Below are positions 15,747 to 26,300 of a stretch of 45,496 nt of DNA, piece by piece. Location of the stretch: the IMG/VR virus record IMGVR_UViG_3300025896_000041, positions 1 to 45,496 of that record. One strand, given 5' to 3'. A program made the position numbers and the translations under genes. The stretch's first letter is position 1, and every line of letters begins with the position of its first letter. The DNA is from a virus. The notes beneath the pieces were generated by a model that was not told the DNA's origin, made no database searches, and worked only from the letters and a program-made list of their open reading frames with translations.

Positions 15747-16329
15747 GACGATTCGGGTAGTGGGTCAGGATCCCAGTCTTCGGAACTGGGGTCTGGCGGT
15801 AGGCACCTACGACCTGGATTCCAAAAAACTCGTTATTGAACGCGTAGGGCTGACGAACCCTGAACTCTCCAAAGGGAAGCAAGTTCGTCAGAACAGCCTC
15901 GATCTCGAGTCTGGATTCCAGCTGTACAAGGGTGCTGTGGCCGCAGCACAGGACGCTCACGCTGTCTTCGTAGAAGTTCCGGTTGGTAGCCAGTCGGCTA
16001 GAGCCATGGCTTCCTATGGAGTCTGCGTGGGCGTCCTTGGGGCACTGAGAGCAAACGGTATCCCCTTTTTCGAAGTGACCCCTACGGAAGTCAAGCTTGC
16101 AGGAGCGGGTTGTAAAACCGCAACAAAGCAAGAAATGATCAAGTGGGCCATGGCTTCACATCCTGAAGCCAACTGGCCTACCTATCGAGAAAAGGGAGCT
16201 ATGCTGGTGAGCGAAGCAAAAGCAGAACACATGGCGGACGCTGTAGCAGCCATCTATGCTGGACTGTCATGCAACGCATTCCAGCAAATGCTTCCCTTTC
16301 TTACACCACAAACCAAAGGGAAACCATGA
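15727..16329 (+). CDS. RuvC-like Holliday-junction resolvase (RNase H fold)
   Basis: This is a 200-residue protein from ATG 15727; an in-frame ATG at 15703 would add 8 residues, and neither has a strong ribosome site. RNase-H-fold acidic residues are in the expected order: D15 in GQDPSLRNWGLA, E83 in VFVEVP, and D171 in the final helix (EHMADAVAAI). This is the RuvC/poxvirus-A22-like layout. It would cut branched DNA before packaging or during recombination with the nuclease, Sak4-like ATPase and SSB. Overlaps with both neighbours show it is part of the small-gene operon. Confidence 0.85.
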   Translation: MSQSNTRTIRVVGQDPSLRNWGLAVGTYDLDSKKLVIERVGLTNPELSKGKQVRQNSLDLESGFQLYKGAVAAAQDAHAVFVEVPVGSQSARAMASYGVCVGVLGALRANGIPFFEVTPTEVKLAGAGCKTATKQEMIKWAMASHPEANWPTYREKGAMLVSEAKAEHMADAVAAIYAGLSCNAFQQMLPFLTPQTKGKP

Positions 16330-16652
16330 ACATCCAGCTTAAGCAAGCCGAGATCGTAGACGCATTGAAACAGTACATTGCCAAGCAAGGTATCAACTTG
16401 ACTGGTCGTGAAGTGAACATCACGTTCACTGCAGGCAGAAAAGACAGTGGCTTGACCGCCGACCTGGTGATCGAGGATGTTAGCATCCCCGGCTTCACCG
16501 ATTCAGAAGAAGCGGAAGAAGTACAAGCACTTGCCTTGACTGTTGTGTCATCCAACCCCGAGCTCAAAGCTGATGCACCAGCTGAAGCGGAGCCGGCCAT
16601 TGATGAACCTGACGCAGCGCCTGTTGCAAAGACCACTAGCCTTTTCAGCTAA
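16326..16652 (+). CDS. Small phage protein with SSB-like C-terminal tip (108 aa)
   Basis: The start at 16326 follows AAAGGGAAACC and overlaps the resolvase stop (ATGA). The N-terminal 60 residues (LKQAEIVDALKQYIAKQGIN, VNITFTAGRKDSGLTADLVIED) form a helix followed by strands. A Glu/Ala/Pro linker (about 72-100) follows, and the chain ends VAKTTSLFS. This terminal tip is nearly the same as that of SSB (PTTSLFA). I recognise the N-terminal pattern from phage hypothetical proteins but not a function. The shared tip suggests it competes with, or joins, SSB at a common partner. Confidence 0.75.
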   Translation: MNIQLKQAEIVDALKQYIAKQGINLTGREVNITFTAGRKDSGLTADLVIEDVSIPGFTDSEEAEEVQALALTVVSSNPELKADAPAEAEPAIDEPDAAPVAKTTSLFS

Positions 16653-16662
16653 CGGGTCGGGA

Positions 16663-16860
16663 ATGGGCATACTAAAGAATATCGGCTATACCCTAGTCGC
16701 CATCTTGGTATTCTTTGTGATCGTGTTTGGCGGTGCGATCATCGCCGCCATCATTGCTGCACTGGGAGCTTTTGTCCTTGTTGCAGGCGTGGTCGGGCTC
16801 ATTGCATTCTGTATCAGGGATTACTGTGAATTCGTATCAGATCGAAAGAATGAAAGCTAA
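16663..16860 (+). CDS. Small membrane protein, two predicted helices (65 aa)
   Basis: A 65-residue protein made of a short N-terminal segment, a hydrophobic stretch from about residue 9 to 50 (LVAILVFFVIVFGG, then AIIAAIIAALGAFVLVAGVV) and a charged C-terminus (IRDYCEFVSDRKNES). It would sit in the inner membrane as a helical hairpin. Similar small membrane proteins occur in the same place in other N4-like phages as far as I recall. Holin function is possible but there is no lysis gene beside it. Confidence 0.7.
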   Translation: MGILKNIGYTLVAILVFFVIVFGGAIIAAIIAALGAFVLVAGVVGLIAFCIRDYCEFVSDRKNES

Positions 16861-16927
16861 AGAAGACGCACCCAAGAAAGCTTTGGAAAAGCTCTTCGAT
16901 AGTCCACCTAAACCAAGAGGAGTACCC

Positions 16928-17233
16928 ATGGCTTCAAAAATCGATGAGCTTCAGCAACAGATCGAAGCTCTGCAAAAACAGAAGGACGATCTACTTTATA
17001 AAGAAAAGTCTGCTGCCATCGAAGAGATCAACAAGAAGATCAGCACCTTTGGCATCCGTGCCCGAGATCTGGACTTCGGTGACTTTGCCCGTCCTAACAC
17101 GACAGGTAAAGCCAAGGTCGCAATGAAGTACAAGTCAGGCAGCAACGCCTGGTCTGGCCGTGGACGCAAGCCTAAGTGGGTTGAAGACCACCTTGCCAAA
17201 GGCGGCAAGATTGACGAATTGCTCGTCAAGTAG
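16928..17233 (+). CDS. H-NS-like nucleoid protein
   Basis: The start at 16928 is backed by AGAGGAG; an in-frame ATG at 16850 would add 26 residues. The 101-aa protein has an N-terminal coiled coil (1-40, KIDELQQQIEALQKQKDDLL) for oligomerisation, a linker, and a C-terminal H-NS DNA-binding domain (about 66-100) with the AT-hook-like loop WSGRGRKPKW (R78-G79-R80). This short form is typical of beta- and some gammaproteobacterial H-NS family proteins. In the infected cell it could silence host or phage genes, or interfere with host H-NS by mixed oligomers. It is the last gene of the rightward operon. Confidence 0.85.
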   Translation: MASKIDELQQQIEALQKQKDDLLYKEKSAAIEEINKKISTFGIRARDLDFGDFARPNTTGKAKVAMKYKSGSNAWSGRGRKPKWVEDHLAKGGKIDELLVK

Positions 17234-17251
17234 CACTAAGCAATACCTACA

Positions 17252-17347
17252 GGCTCTCCGGGTTTAGCGAGAGCCAACAAGAGAGGCAGTTGATTCTAGA
17301 TCTGTGGCGAGTGGGCTAGTCCCCGCACAGCAGCTGCCTCTCTTGTT
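17252..17347. terminator. Tandem hairpins between convergent operons
   Basis: GGCTCTC (17252-17258) pairs with GAGAGCC (17269-17275). Immediately after, arms of 17 bases (17276-17292 and 17331-17347) are inverted repeats with 16 of 17 positions matching. The 38-base loop can form a further GTG/CAC- and GGG/CCC-paired hairpin. The element fills the gap between the stop codons of the H-NS-like gene and of the vRNAP gene. There is no clear U-tract, so a bidirectional terminator is the simplest but not the only reading. Confidence 0.6.
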
Positions 17348-17349
17348 CA

Positions 17350-20300
17350 TTACTTGATCAGCGCCATTGCTGACTTTACCGTAGCCAGTTCCTTCAAGGA
17401 ACCCAGATAGTCAAACGGACCGCTTCTGATCGGGTTGTTGCCAAGGTGATGGATAAACGAACTATCCAGAACGATGGGGCCCAAACTCATAAAGTTTCCA
17501 AGCAAGACTGTACCCAATACCCTTGCAGGATTCTCCTTGGCCAGATCGAGCAACGGCTTCTGGATACGCAGGAAGTACTTGGTAAACGCCGTGATGCCCA
17601 TGTCGTCCGTGTACTGCAGGGCTCTGTGCATCGGGATGTCGTAGTTCACGAAGTAGTCTGACGCTTTCTGAATTGCATCTGCTTTGCTAAGCGGGTTTTT
17701 TGCTTTCGTCGTCAAGTGCTGATACAGCGCATAGCGAGCCACGAAGTCAGACATCTGCGTAATCTTACTCAGCGTGTTGTACATCTGACCATCACGGGTC
17801 ATGTAGATCGCCTTGCCGATATTGACGATGTTTGGATTGAGCTTGCTCGTTGCTTTCTCAACCTTTTTGGTAAGTGCCGACTTGTAGCTGTACACATCGT
17901 CTTGACCGCTCAGGTCTTCGACAATCGTCGGCATCAAGCCAGCATCGATCAGTTCCTTCACCGGGTTACGGGCAAGCGCATCTTTCAAGCGAATGATCTC
18001 ACGCTTGATCTCTGCTTCCTTGCCTTGCGTGTAACCCGTGTCAAGCATACTCTGCAGACGGTTAAGTTCCTTGTCGTGCTTTTGATATGCAGTCGCTGCT
18101 TTCAAAGCCACCAGGCTGTGTTCTGCAATAGCCCAAGGAGACATGCCAGCAAGAAGCAGCAATGACTTGTTGCTGAAGATGTTGCCCAACATCACAGTAC
18201 CGGTTTTGACAACGATGATGTCTTTGGTTTCACGGACGATCTCTTGCCATGCACGCTCAGTGCGAGCCACGTACACAGCTGCTCGTTTGGCATAGCGTTC
18301 TGCTGCTCGATCATCCATGCCCAGCTTGTTGCTGGCGTAGGCAGTCAGCAGCCATTCCACTACACCCACGAAGATCTGCTCATAGGAGTTCAAGGACTTG
18401 AGTTCCTTGTTCTTTACAAACTCCATACCTAGATCTGCATACTGCTTGCGCTCTGCTTCTGCCCGCTTGAACATGTCAGCCATCGAAAACTTTCGATAAC
18501 CAAAGATCATATCGAGCGAGTCTGCACGAACCAACATGCCGTCTTTGCCCCAAATTTCTCTGGCATCGATCTGTGCTTGGCGCGGCATCAAATCCCAAAT
18601 TTCACGCAGTTCAGGATCTCCTGTGTTGGGTCCGATCAAAACGTAAGCTGCGCGGTTCATTGCGTAGTTGGTTTTGAACTCTTCATGCAAGGCTTCGATC
18701 ACAACCTTGTTCTGATCTTTGGTCGTTTCCTTGTCAAAGATCGAACCAGCAAGCACACCGAGTAGCTTGTCGAAATCGTTGTTACGCTCCAGCAGATTGT
18801 CCTTGGTCTTTTCCTTCATCAAATAACGCCAGTTCACGATCTCACCCTGCTCGTTGTACACAGGAGCCAGGTTGTTGCCGGTATCGCCCGACATATCACG
18901 ACCAGGATTATTAGTTTGCTTTAGCAAACCAAGCTTGTTGTTCGTGATCGTGGCTTGAATGATCGAGTTCTCAAGGCCAGTTGAAGTCGTAGCATCTAGA
19001 AAGCCATTGTGCTGCTCCGTGCCCTTGGCTCTCAGAGTCTGCGTGTGCATGGCGCCTGATACGCGAGGCGTGACACCTACACCTCTCAACGCAAACAGAA
19101 TCATCTGTTCGCCGTAAGGGTTGGCTCGATCAAGCATTAAATCATCAACGCGCTCATAGCCTTGATCAATCAGATCTTGTGCGCCTTGCTCCGTTGCCAA
19201 CTCCAGCTGAACGTATGGGTTGTACACCTCAGGCGTGTAGGCATGCTGCATCAGAATCGGATTGCCCTTGAACAGCTTTTCAAGGGATTCCTTTTCAAAA
19301 GCCTTTTGCAATGCCATGACGTACTCAATGCCGTTGCCATCATTGCGATTGTTTTCAGTACGCATGACTTCTTTGGCACGCATCTGTTGTTCAACCCGTG
19401 TAGCTCGTAGTGCATACAGCGAAACCAGCATCTTGATTGAAGGCTCAGCAGCGACTGCTGCTTCTTCAGTGATGCGACTCGAGTACGTTTTGTCGCCAAG
19501 CATGCGAGCAATGATGTGCGAGTTGTTCATCAGGAAGCCAACCACTTCACCATTGGCCAGGTGCGATCCCAACACGTTGGCTTGAAGGATGTAGTTGTTC
19601 TTCATCGGACCAGTCAGCTGGCCTTCGTACTTCGTGATTGCAGCTTTGAGCGCAGTCGGGTTGTTCAGCAAGTCCTCAATTTCTGCCAGCGAGTAGTCCA
19701 CGGTGAGGTTATGCAAGCCAGTACGAAGGAATACCTTGGTAATGCTTTCCTTGTCTGTCCGGCTCAGGTCTTTACCATCGTTGGTAAACGACTTGCGTGA
19801 GAACTCCGAAGTCTGATCGATGACCGACTTGCGGGTAGATTCAAGCTTCTTGGTTGCACGCAGCACCAGCTGAAACAGTTTGTTGTGGCCGGTGACTTCC
19901 TTGAGCATGCTCATTGCAATGCTTTGGCGGTTCTTAACGTGCGCAGCATGGAAAGCCTGAATGCCTTCCAGTGCAGCCTCGACACGTTCACCTGCAATCG
20001 TGCGAGCCAAAGAACCTGCAGTACGAACGATGCTGAGGCTGCTGTCTCGCACCAAGTCAGAACTGGCAATCTTGACGATGCCGTCTTTGATGTTGGTCAC
20101 AACCTTGGTGACACCCTCTTCTACCGGGCCAAGGTAATCCGTGGCCTGCAGTCTTGCAGCAATCTGTGTGCGACGCTTGGCTTCGATGTCCACCAGCTGT
20201 CCGACCAGGATCTCCAGCTTTGCGTCTGCGTCTTGTCCTTGAAATGTATGCGTGATCTTCTCGTTGAAGAAGTTCAAGATCTTTTCAAAGATATTCTGCA

Positions 20301-23300
20301 GACGTTCTGTGAATGACTCACCTTCTCCATACTTGCTGGTATCTCGATCTGTTGCAATCTTCAGCAGGCTGTTGAACTTTTGGCTACCCAGACCCATGGC
20401 CGCAAAGCGTGCAATGTAATCAGAGCGACCATCGCTGCCAGCTTCCAGCTTGAACACAAAGTCGTAGTCTTCCTGCGAATCGAAGTCCGAAGGTTTTAGC
20501 GTCTTCTGAGCAAAGGTGTAGAGCTTGTACAGTTCCCGGTAGGCTGTACGTGCTTGAGGCTCGTTTGCTTCCAGTGCCGCACGTACTGTGGCTTCGATCT
20601 GCTGCATCGCAAAGTCTTCCTGCGCGCTGCCGGCAAACCCCGAACCAACGATGCTCGATGCAAACGGTGCCGCCCCTGTCTCCATGGCTTTCAGCCATGT
20701 CGCCAGTGGGTTGCCGGCTTCCGTCTTACGCATGGCCTGAGCAAAGGCGCCATACGGTCCGTGGAGCTTTTCTACGATGCTACCTAACAGGTTGCTAAGG
20801 TGCTTGCTGAATGCAGGGCTCACAGCGCCTGTATCCAAGCCTTGGAAGATGTCTTGCGTCGTGTACTGCTCGATAGCCTGCTGGGTTTCCTGAGCCAGGT
20901 TCAAACCCGTGTTTTCTTTGGGTTTGTTTTGTGCAGCTTCAGCAAACAAGCCAGACACATTGGCAAACAGCACCGCCACTCCGTTGTTGACGTTCTCGTC
21001 AGGATTCTTGAACAGCAACTGACTGACTGCTTTGATAAACGCTTCCAAGCCGGTCATCAGCTTGTTCTTCTTGGTCTTCGATTCCATGCTGATCTTGCTC
21101 AGCACAGCACGTTGAAACTCCAGATTGGTCATACCCCAAGTCACGAACTCTTGAACATTCTCAAGAGCTGCAGAGAATTGCGTCAGTCCATTTTGCTTTG
21201 CAAATTCTTGGGCTTTGATTCGCAGTGCGTCGAGCTCAGCAACCAGTTCAGCAGCTGCTGCACTTGGGTTGTCGATAGTCTGGGCAATTGCTGCGTGAAT
21301 CAGTTCATGCAGCAAAGTCTCAGCAGTCAAACCAGAGTTGACAAACTCAGGGCTGAGAACGTAGATCTCTTCTTTACCATTCTTGAGAACGTACCAACCA
21401 CGCGCACTTGTAGTCGGTTTCTCAAGCGGCATGTCAGCAGACGTTTCAGGCGTCACGTACTTGATTGACAGATTCGGGCTGACTACCCGACTAATCAAAC
21501 CAAGGATCTTGCGATTGATGCCATTCAGGCGCCCTGGCGCAGCCAGCAGCTTGATGACATCTGCTGCACTGGCATTTGGATTGGCATCAAAGAACTCCAC
21601 CAGATCAGTGTCGCTCTTGATAGTCGGTGTTCCTAATTTGCCAAACGCACTTTCGACAGTGGCAATGACAGGCGATTCTTGAGGAGTCGGTACGTACTCC
21701 GTGCTGAAGGATTCAGCAATCTGCTGTAGAGCATCCGTTTCTTGCTCCGTTAGATCGCTGGTAAGGTCAGCACGCATTGCTTGAGCAGCTGCTCGATCTT
21801 GCTCAGTAACTTCGTAGTTACCGTCTTGCATTGCATATTGGTCGATGGCTTGCATCTGACCTAGCACTTCCAGACGAACACTGTCTGCACGAAAAGCCAT
21901 GCTTCTGGCGCTAGACAGCATGTCGCCCAACAAGGTAGCCGCACTGGTTCCCTCTTTGATAGAAATGTCGGCAATGACATCCATGACTGCATTGCGTACT
22001 TCGATTGGCGTGTTTTCTTTAGAAAGCAGCTGAGCCAATCCTCTGATAGTGCGCGACAACGCATCAGCCATTTCTGTGGCCGGCGAGTAGTTCAACATCG
22101 CGTTCCAGGTAGACTGGTTTAAGCTACGTGCCACATCCCCAAGGATGCCAACACCAGCACCGCGTGCATCGTGAACGTTCAAGCTGTCGCCCGGATTCTC
22201 AACACCATGAGAGATGGCGCTGTCTGTCGAGTGAGCACTCATCGGCAGCATGGCTACACCAGGCTCGGACGCTACGACCTCAACGCCGTTGACATTGGAC
22301 GATGCAGCGTTGTTGTCTGTGAAGTGTGATCCAAACTTGATCTCGCTCTGGTAGGTACTTCGAGTACTAAGCTTGCGCTCGGACTTCGACATGTTGATAC
22401 CAGACTTCAAAGACTTGCTTTCCTTCGACATCAGCGTGTGCAGAATCGGAGTCAATGCACTCAGACGCTTACGCAACTCTGCTTCCTGTTTTGCAGTCAG
22501 GTCATGCAGCGGTGCTTTTGTTGTCGGGTTGACTTCAATATCTCCTGAAGCCACAAGCTCTGCCAGATACGCATCTTTTAAACTGGTGTATGCCGCGTTG
22601 TAGATTTCAAACGCTGTCTTGGCAGATTTGTTGAATGACTCTCTACGCTCAATGAACGTCTTGAACTCTGTTTCCATCGTGCTCTGAACTGTCTTGCCGA
22701 TGGTGTCCTTGAAGCTCTTCTTTAGAGCTTTGATCTGGCCAGGATTAAATTCAAACTCCATCAATCTTTCGACAGACATTGCAGGAATGGTTGCCCCTTT
22801 ACCCATGATCAGCAACGTGTTGATGTGTCCAATCACGGTTCGTACATCGACCTTGCCAGCAGCTACGTCTTCAATGCCCGCATAGATCGATTCGACAAAA
22901 CCATTTGCCATGCTATCGACTGCAGTAATGACCGATGAACCAAACACCATTGCAGTCAACGGTGTCTTGATGATGTTTCTGCCTGCTTTCGTAACCGAAC
23001 CATCTTTGTCAGCAAGCGTTCCGGTGAATGCATAAATAGCATTCAACGTAGCACCCAGTGCAGGAGTCTTGTTCAACAAAGACTGAACAGCTTGAGTCAT
23101 CGACAACGCAGTCTGTTCGTACAGATCTCGATGACCAATTGCTTCGCGCCACAGGTTGTACTGGCTGTGTTTATTGCCCTGCTCGTAGAAACCGCCACGA
23201 TTCAGCAGCTTGAACAAATCTTCTGCAGTCTCTGCCGCACCCAGCATTAAATGACTGAGCATTGGTCCGTTGGTGACGCCATCAACCTCGCCCATCATTT

Positions 23301-26300
23301 GGACAGTAAATTCATTCTTTCCATCCAACCTGGCTTGTGCTTCATGAGCCAATGCCATCAACGCATCGAGCGAATGGAAGTTTTGGCCACCGGCTTTGAC
23401 ACCTGCGACCAAGATCTTTTCTTCTGCTGGCGTGATGCCACCTTCGAACACCGACTTGCGCAGCACTTCGACTGCAGCTTTGATTTCTGGTGCGCCGACG
23501 TAGTTGTCATAACCAGCCAACGATGTAGCGTTGCTTTGCTTGTCAGTCTTGACTCCAAGACCTTCGAGCACGCGCAGACGGAAGTTGTCCATCTGAGCAT
23601 CGTTATTCATGTCGAGCTTGGTTTCCCAAGCTTGGCGGTAAAGCATGAAGCGGTGAATCTTGCTGGTCTGTGGATTGATTAAATTAGTGGCGATACCAAC
23701 TCGTTGTTGCTTCCACACCGAGTGTTCAAAATACAGCGGCGCTTCCATGTCAGCCATGCCGGTGACAAACATCATGAACCGTTCAAGCTCACGCTTGAGC
23801 CCGTCATTCTTGGCTTGTCGTCCCAGTCTGTTGGATACGTGAACACCTTGCTCGCTAACTTCTTCGACACCAGCAATTGCTAGTGCAGTGTCCTCACCTA
23901 GTTGAGAGATCAGTTGCACCATGTCTTGACGTACAAAACTTGGTACCGAGTTCTCTTGTTCAATCACCTTGGCAAGAGTCGCAGGCACTCCTTGGCTAGT
24001 ATTGCGCGTGGTTTGCTGAGTGAATGGCACAGGCTCATAGCTTGGTTCTTTTAGTGCAGACTCAACTGAGAACAATTTGTCCAGCACACCTTGACTACCA
24101 GTGATTGCTTTGACGATCTCTTTGACTTGTTGAGTAGTTTCAAACTCAGCATCTCGAGCCAAACGCAAGAACTGGAACTTGGCGTTGGCTTGGGTTTTTT
24201 CGCTCTTGGTCAGCCCAGCCATGACTTCACCAGTCACGGTAGTACGCTCAAGGATTCCCTGATCCATCAGCAGCTTCATGATGTGGGCGCCAATTGCGCT
24301 CTCAAGCTTTGGCATCAGATCGCGTGGGGCGTCTTGCTTGGCTTTCAAACCAAGAGCTTGAATGGCGCGTTTACCTAAAGCGTTGATGACAATGTTTTGT
24401 CTTGCGCCAACCATGCCAAGAGTATTGCGTTCTTCCTGAGTAACAAGCTCGGTTTCCGGACGATCCAGAATGATGTTGATTTCTTCGTCCGTATTGAATG
24501 CTGCACGGGATGCAACTTCTGCAATCCAGCTGAATGCAGCGTAGCTCATTGCAGTCTTCAGGTTCTCTTCGATGTCTTTCTTGCCGTTCGTTTCTACGAC
24601 AAAGAAATTCATCATGTCTTCAAACCAGAACTCTTGCTTTTTGTTGCCAAGGTTCTTGGTAATGTTGCTTTGCCACGCTTTAGCTTTTGCTTTGAAAACA
24701 CTGATCGCTTCGGATTGTTGGGAGCTGAGCGAATCAATGCTCAGAAAATCCATGACCGATTTTGCAGACTGACTTAGAAAATCCTTGACTGCCACCAGTG
24801 GACGCCCAGATGCATCAGTTGCTTTGTCTTCGGACTGAACAAAGAAATCGGCAATCAAATTGCGAAGCTGATACCTAGTCCCCTCCGGGGAGGTTTGTTG
24901 GAGGGCTGATAGCGTTCCAGGCTCCACAACAAAAGCCATGTCTTCTGTAGGATCTGCTGTCTCAGTACTTTCCACTACAGGCTGCTCAGCTTCTGTAGTT
25001 GCAGCAGTTTGTGGAACAGTCTCAGCAGCCGGGGCTGTAGCCTCTTCAGTTGACTGGTTTTGAACTTCAACTGCAGTAGCTGCTTGAGTCTGTTCAGTAT
25101 TCGCAGAAGAGGCGGGAGCCTCTTCAGCAACTGCAGTAGTCGAAGGCTCTTGGACTACTCCGGATCCGGTTCCTTCAGCGGTAGTGGCTGTTTCAGTTGC
25201 TCCACTGCTTTGAGGTTCTGCAGGAGCTGCTGCCTGTCGTGCCGGTTGCTCCGACTGGCTCGATGATCCTTCGCTCGGTACTTCTTGTTGCTGTGATACG
25301 TCCTGGACATTGGCTGCTCCCTGCTGCGTGGCAGACTGCGTGTTGAACTTCACCTCGTAGGCGGATTGCAGTTCCGTTGCTGCAGCGGTAATAGCGGTTG
25401 CTTCGTTCTCGATGCGTGGAGCCAACTTGAACGTAAAGTTGTTGACCAGCACGCCACCCTCGGCACGGAGGGCATCTCGACCTTCTTTTGTCATGCCATC
25501 AGCCGTTTCCGTGAACCATCCACGGTTACCGTCGCTGCGTACCTGACGCCAGACAGCATCCTTGCGATAGAGCTCGAATGCGTCAGCAACGGCTTTGGCT
25601 TTGGCCAGATGGTCTTGCTTAAACTTGTTCAGCAGCTCCAGCTTTTTGTCAGCCAGCGCCTGATTGCCTGCTGCCAGTGCCGCCGTGATCTGTGCGCGGT
25701 ACTGCTCAATGCCCACGTTCTTGATTGCGCTGCCGGCAGGCGAGCCGTACAGAATCTCGTCGGACACGTTGTTCTTGGACTTGATTGCGTTCGCTGCAAT
25801 CCGTGCCGCCGAGAACGACCTCAGGTACGCACGCTGAGGCTCCGTCAGGGCGTTGCCAGCGTTGTTGGCAAGCTCGGTAGCTGTCTTGGCATCCAGAAGC
25901 TCTGGCGAGGCCATAGACAGGTTGATAATGCGGTTCGCAGCTACCTGTGAGGCCGCGGTGGTTTCAGGCGTGCTGGAATCAGCTGGGACGTTGAGCGCCG
26001 CCAGGTCTGCAGCAAGATCAGTCTTGCCCGCTACCGTCTGGTTGAACTCCGTGATGGTTTTGTTTGCGTCGGCCAGCTGCTTGTCGATGCTGGCCAACTG
26101 ATCCTTGTAACCTTTGATCTCGGCACTCGAATCTCGAAGTGCCATCGTTTGAAGTTCTTCTTCAAAGAACGCAATGCCATCGGTGTATTCAGCAGCAGTC
26201 TTGACATCCGCAGGATCAAGATTTGCCAGACGCTCTTTCAGCGTAGCCAGCTGTGCTTGCAGCCCACTTGGAGTGGTGCGATCCAGGCTGCTTTGAATGT

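Noticed and set aside
17276-17347. tRNA or tmRNA in the convergent gap
   Set aside because: The TGGCGAGTGG segment looks like a D-arm, but there is no matching T-arm or 7-bp acceptor stem with CCA geometry.
20800-21468. 222-codon plus-strand frame, and many similar ones opposite the vRNAP gene
   Set aside because: Composition is Cys/Leu/Arg-rich as expected for an antisense shadow, and no family pattern was seen.
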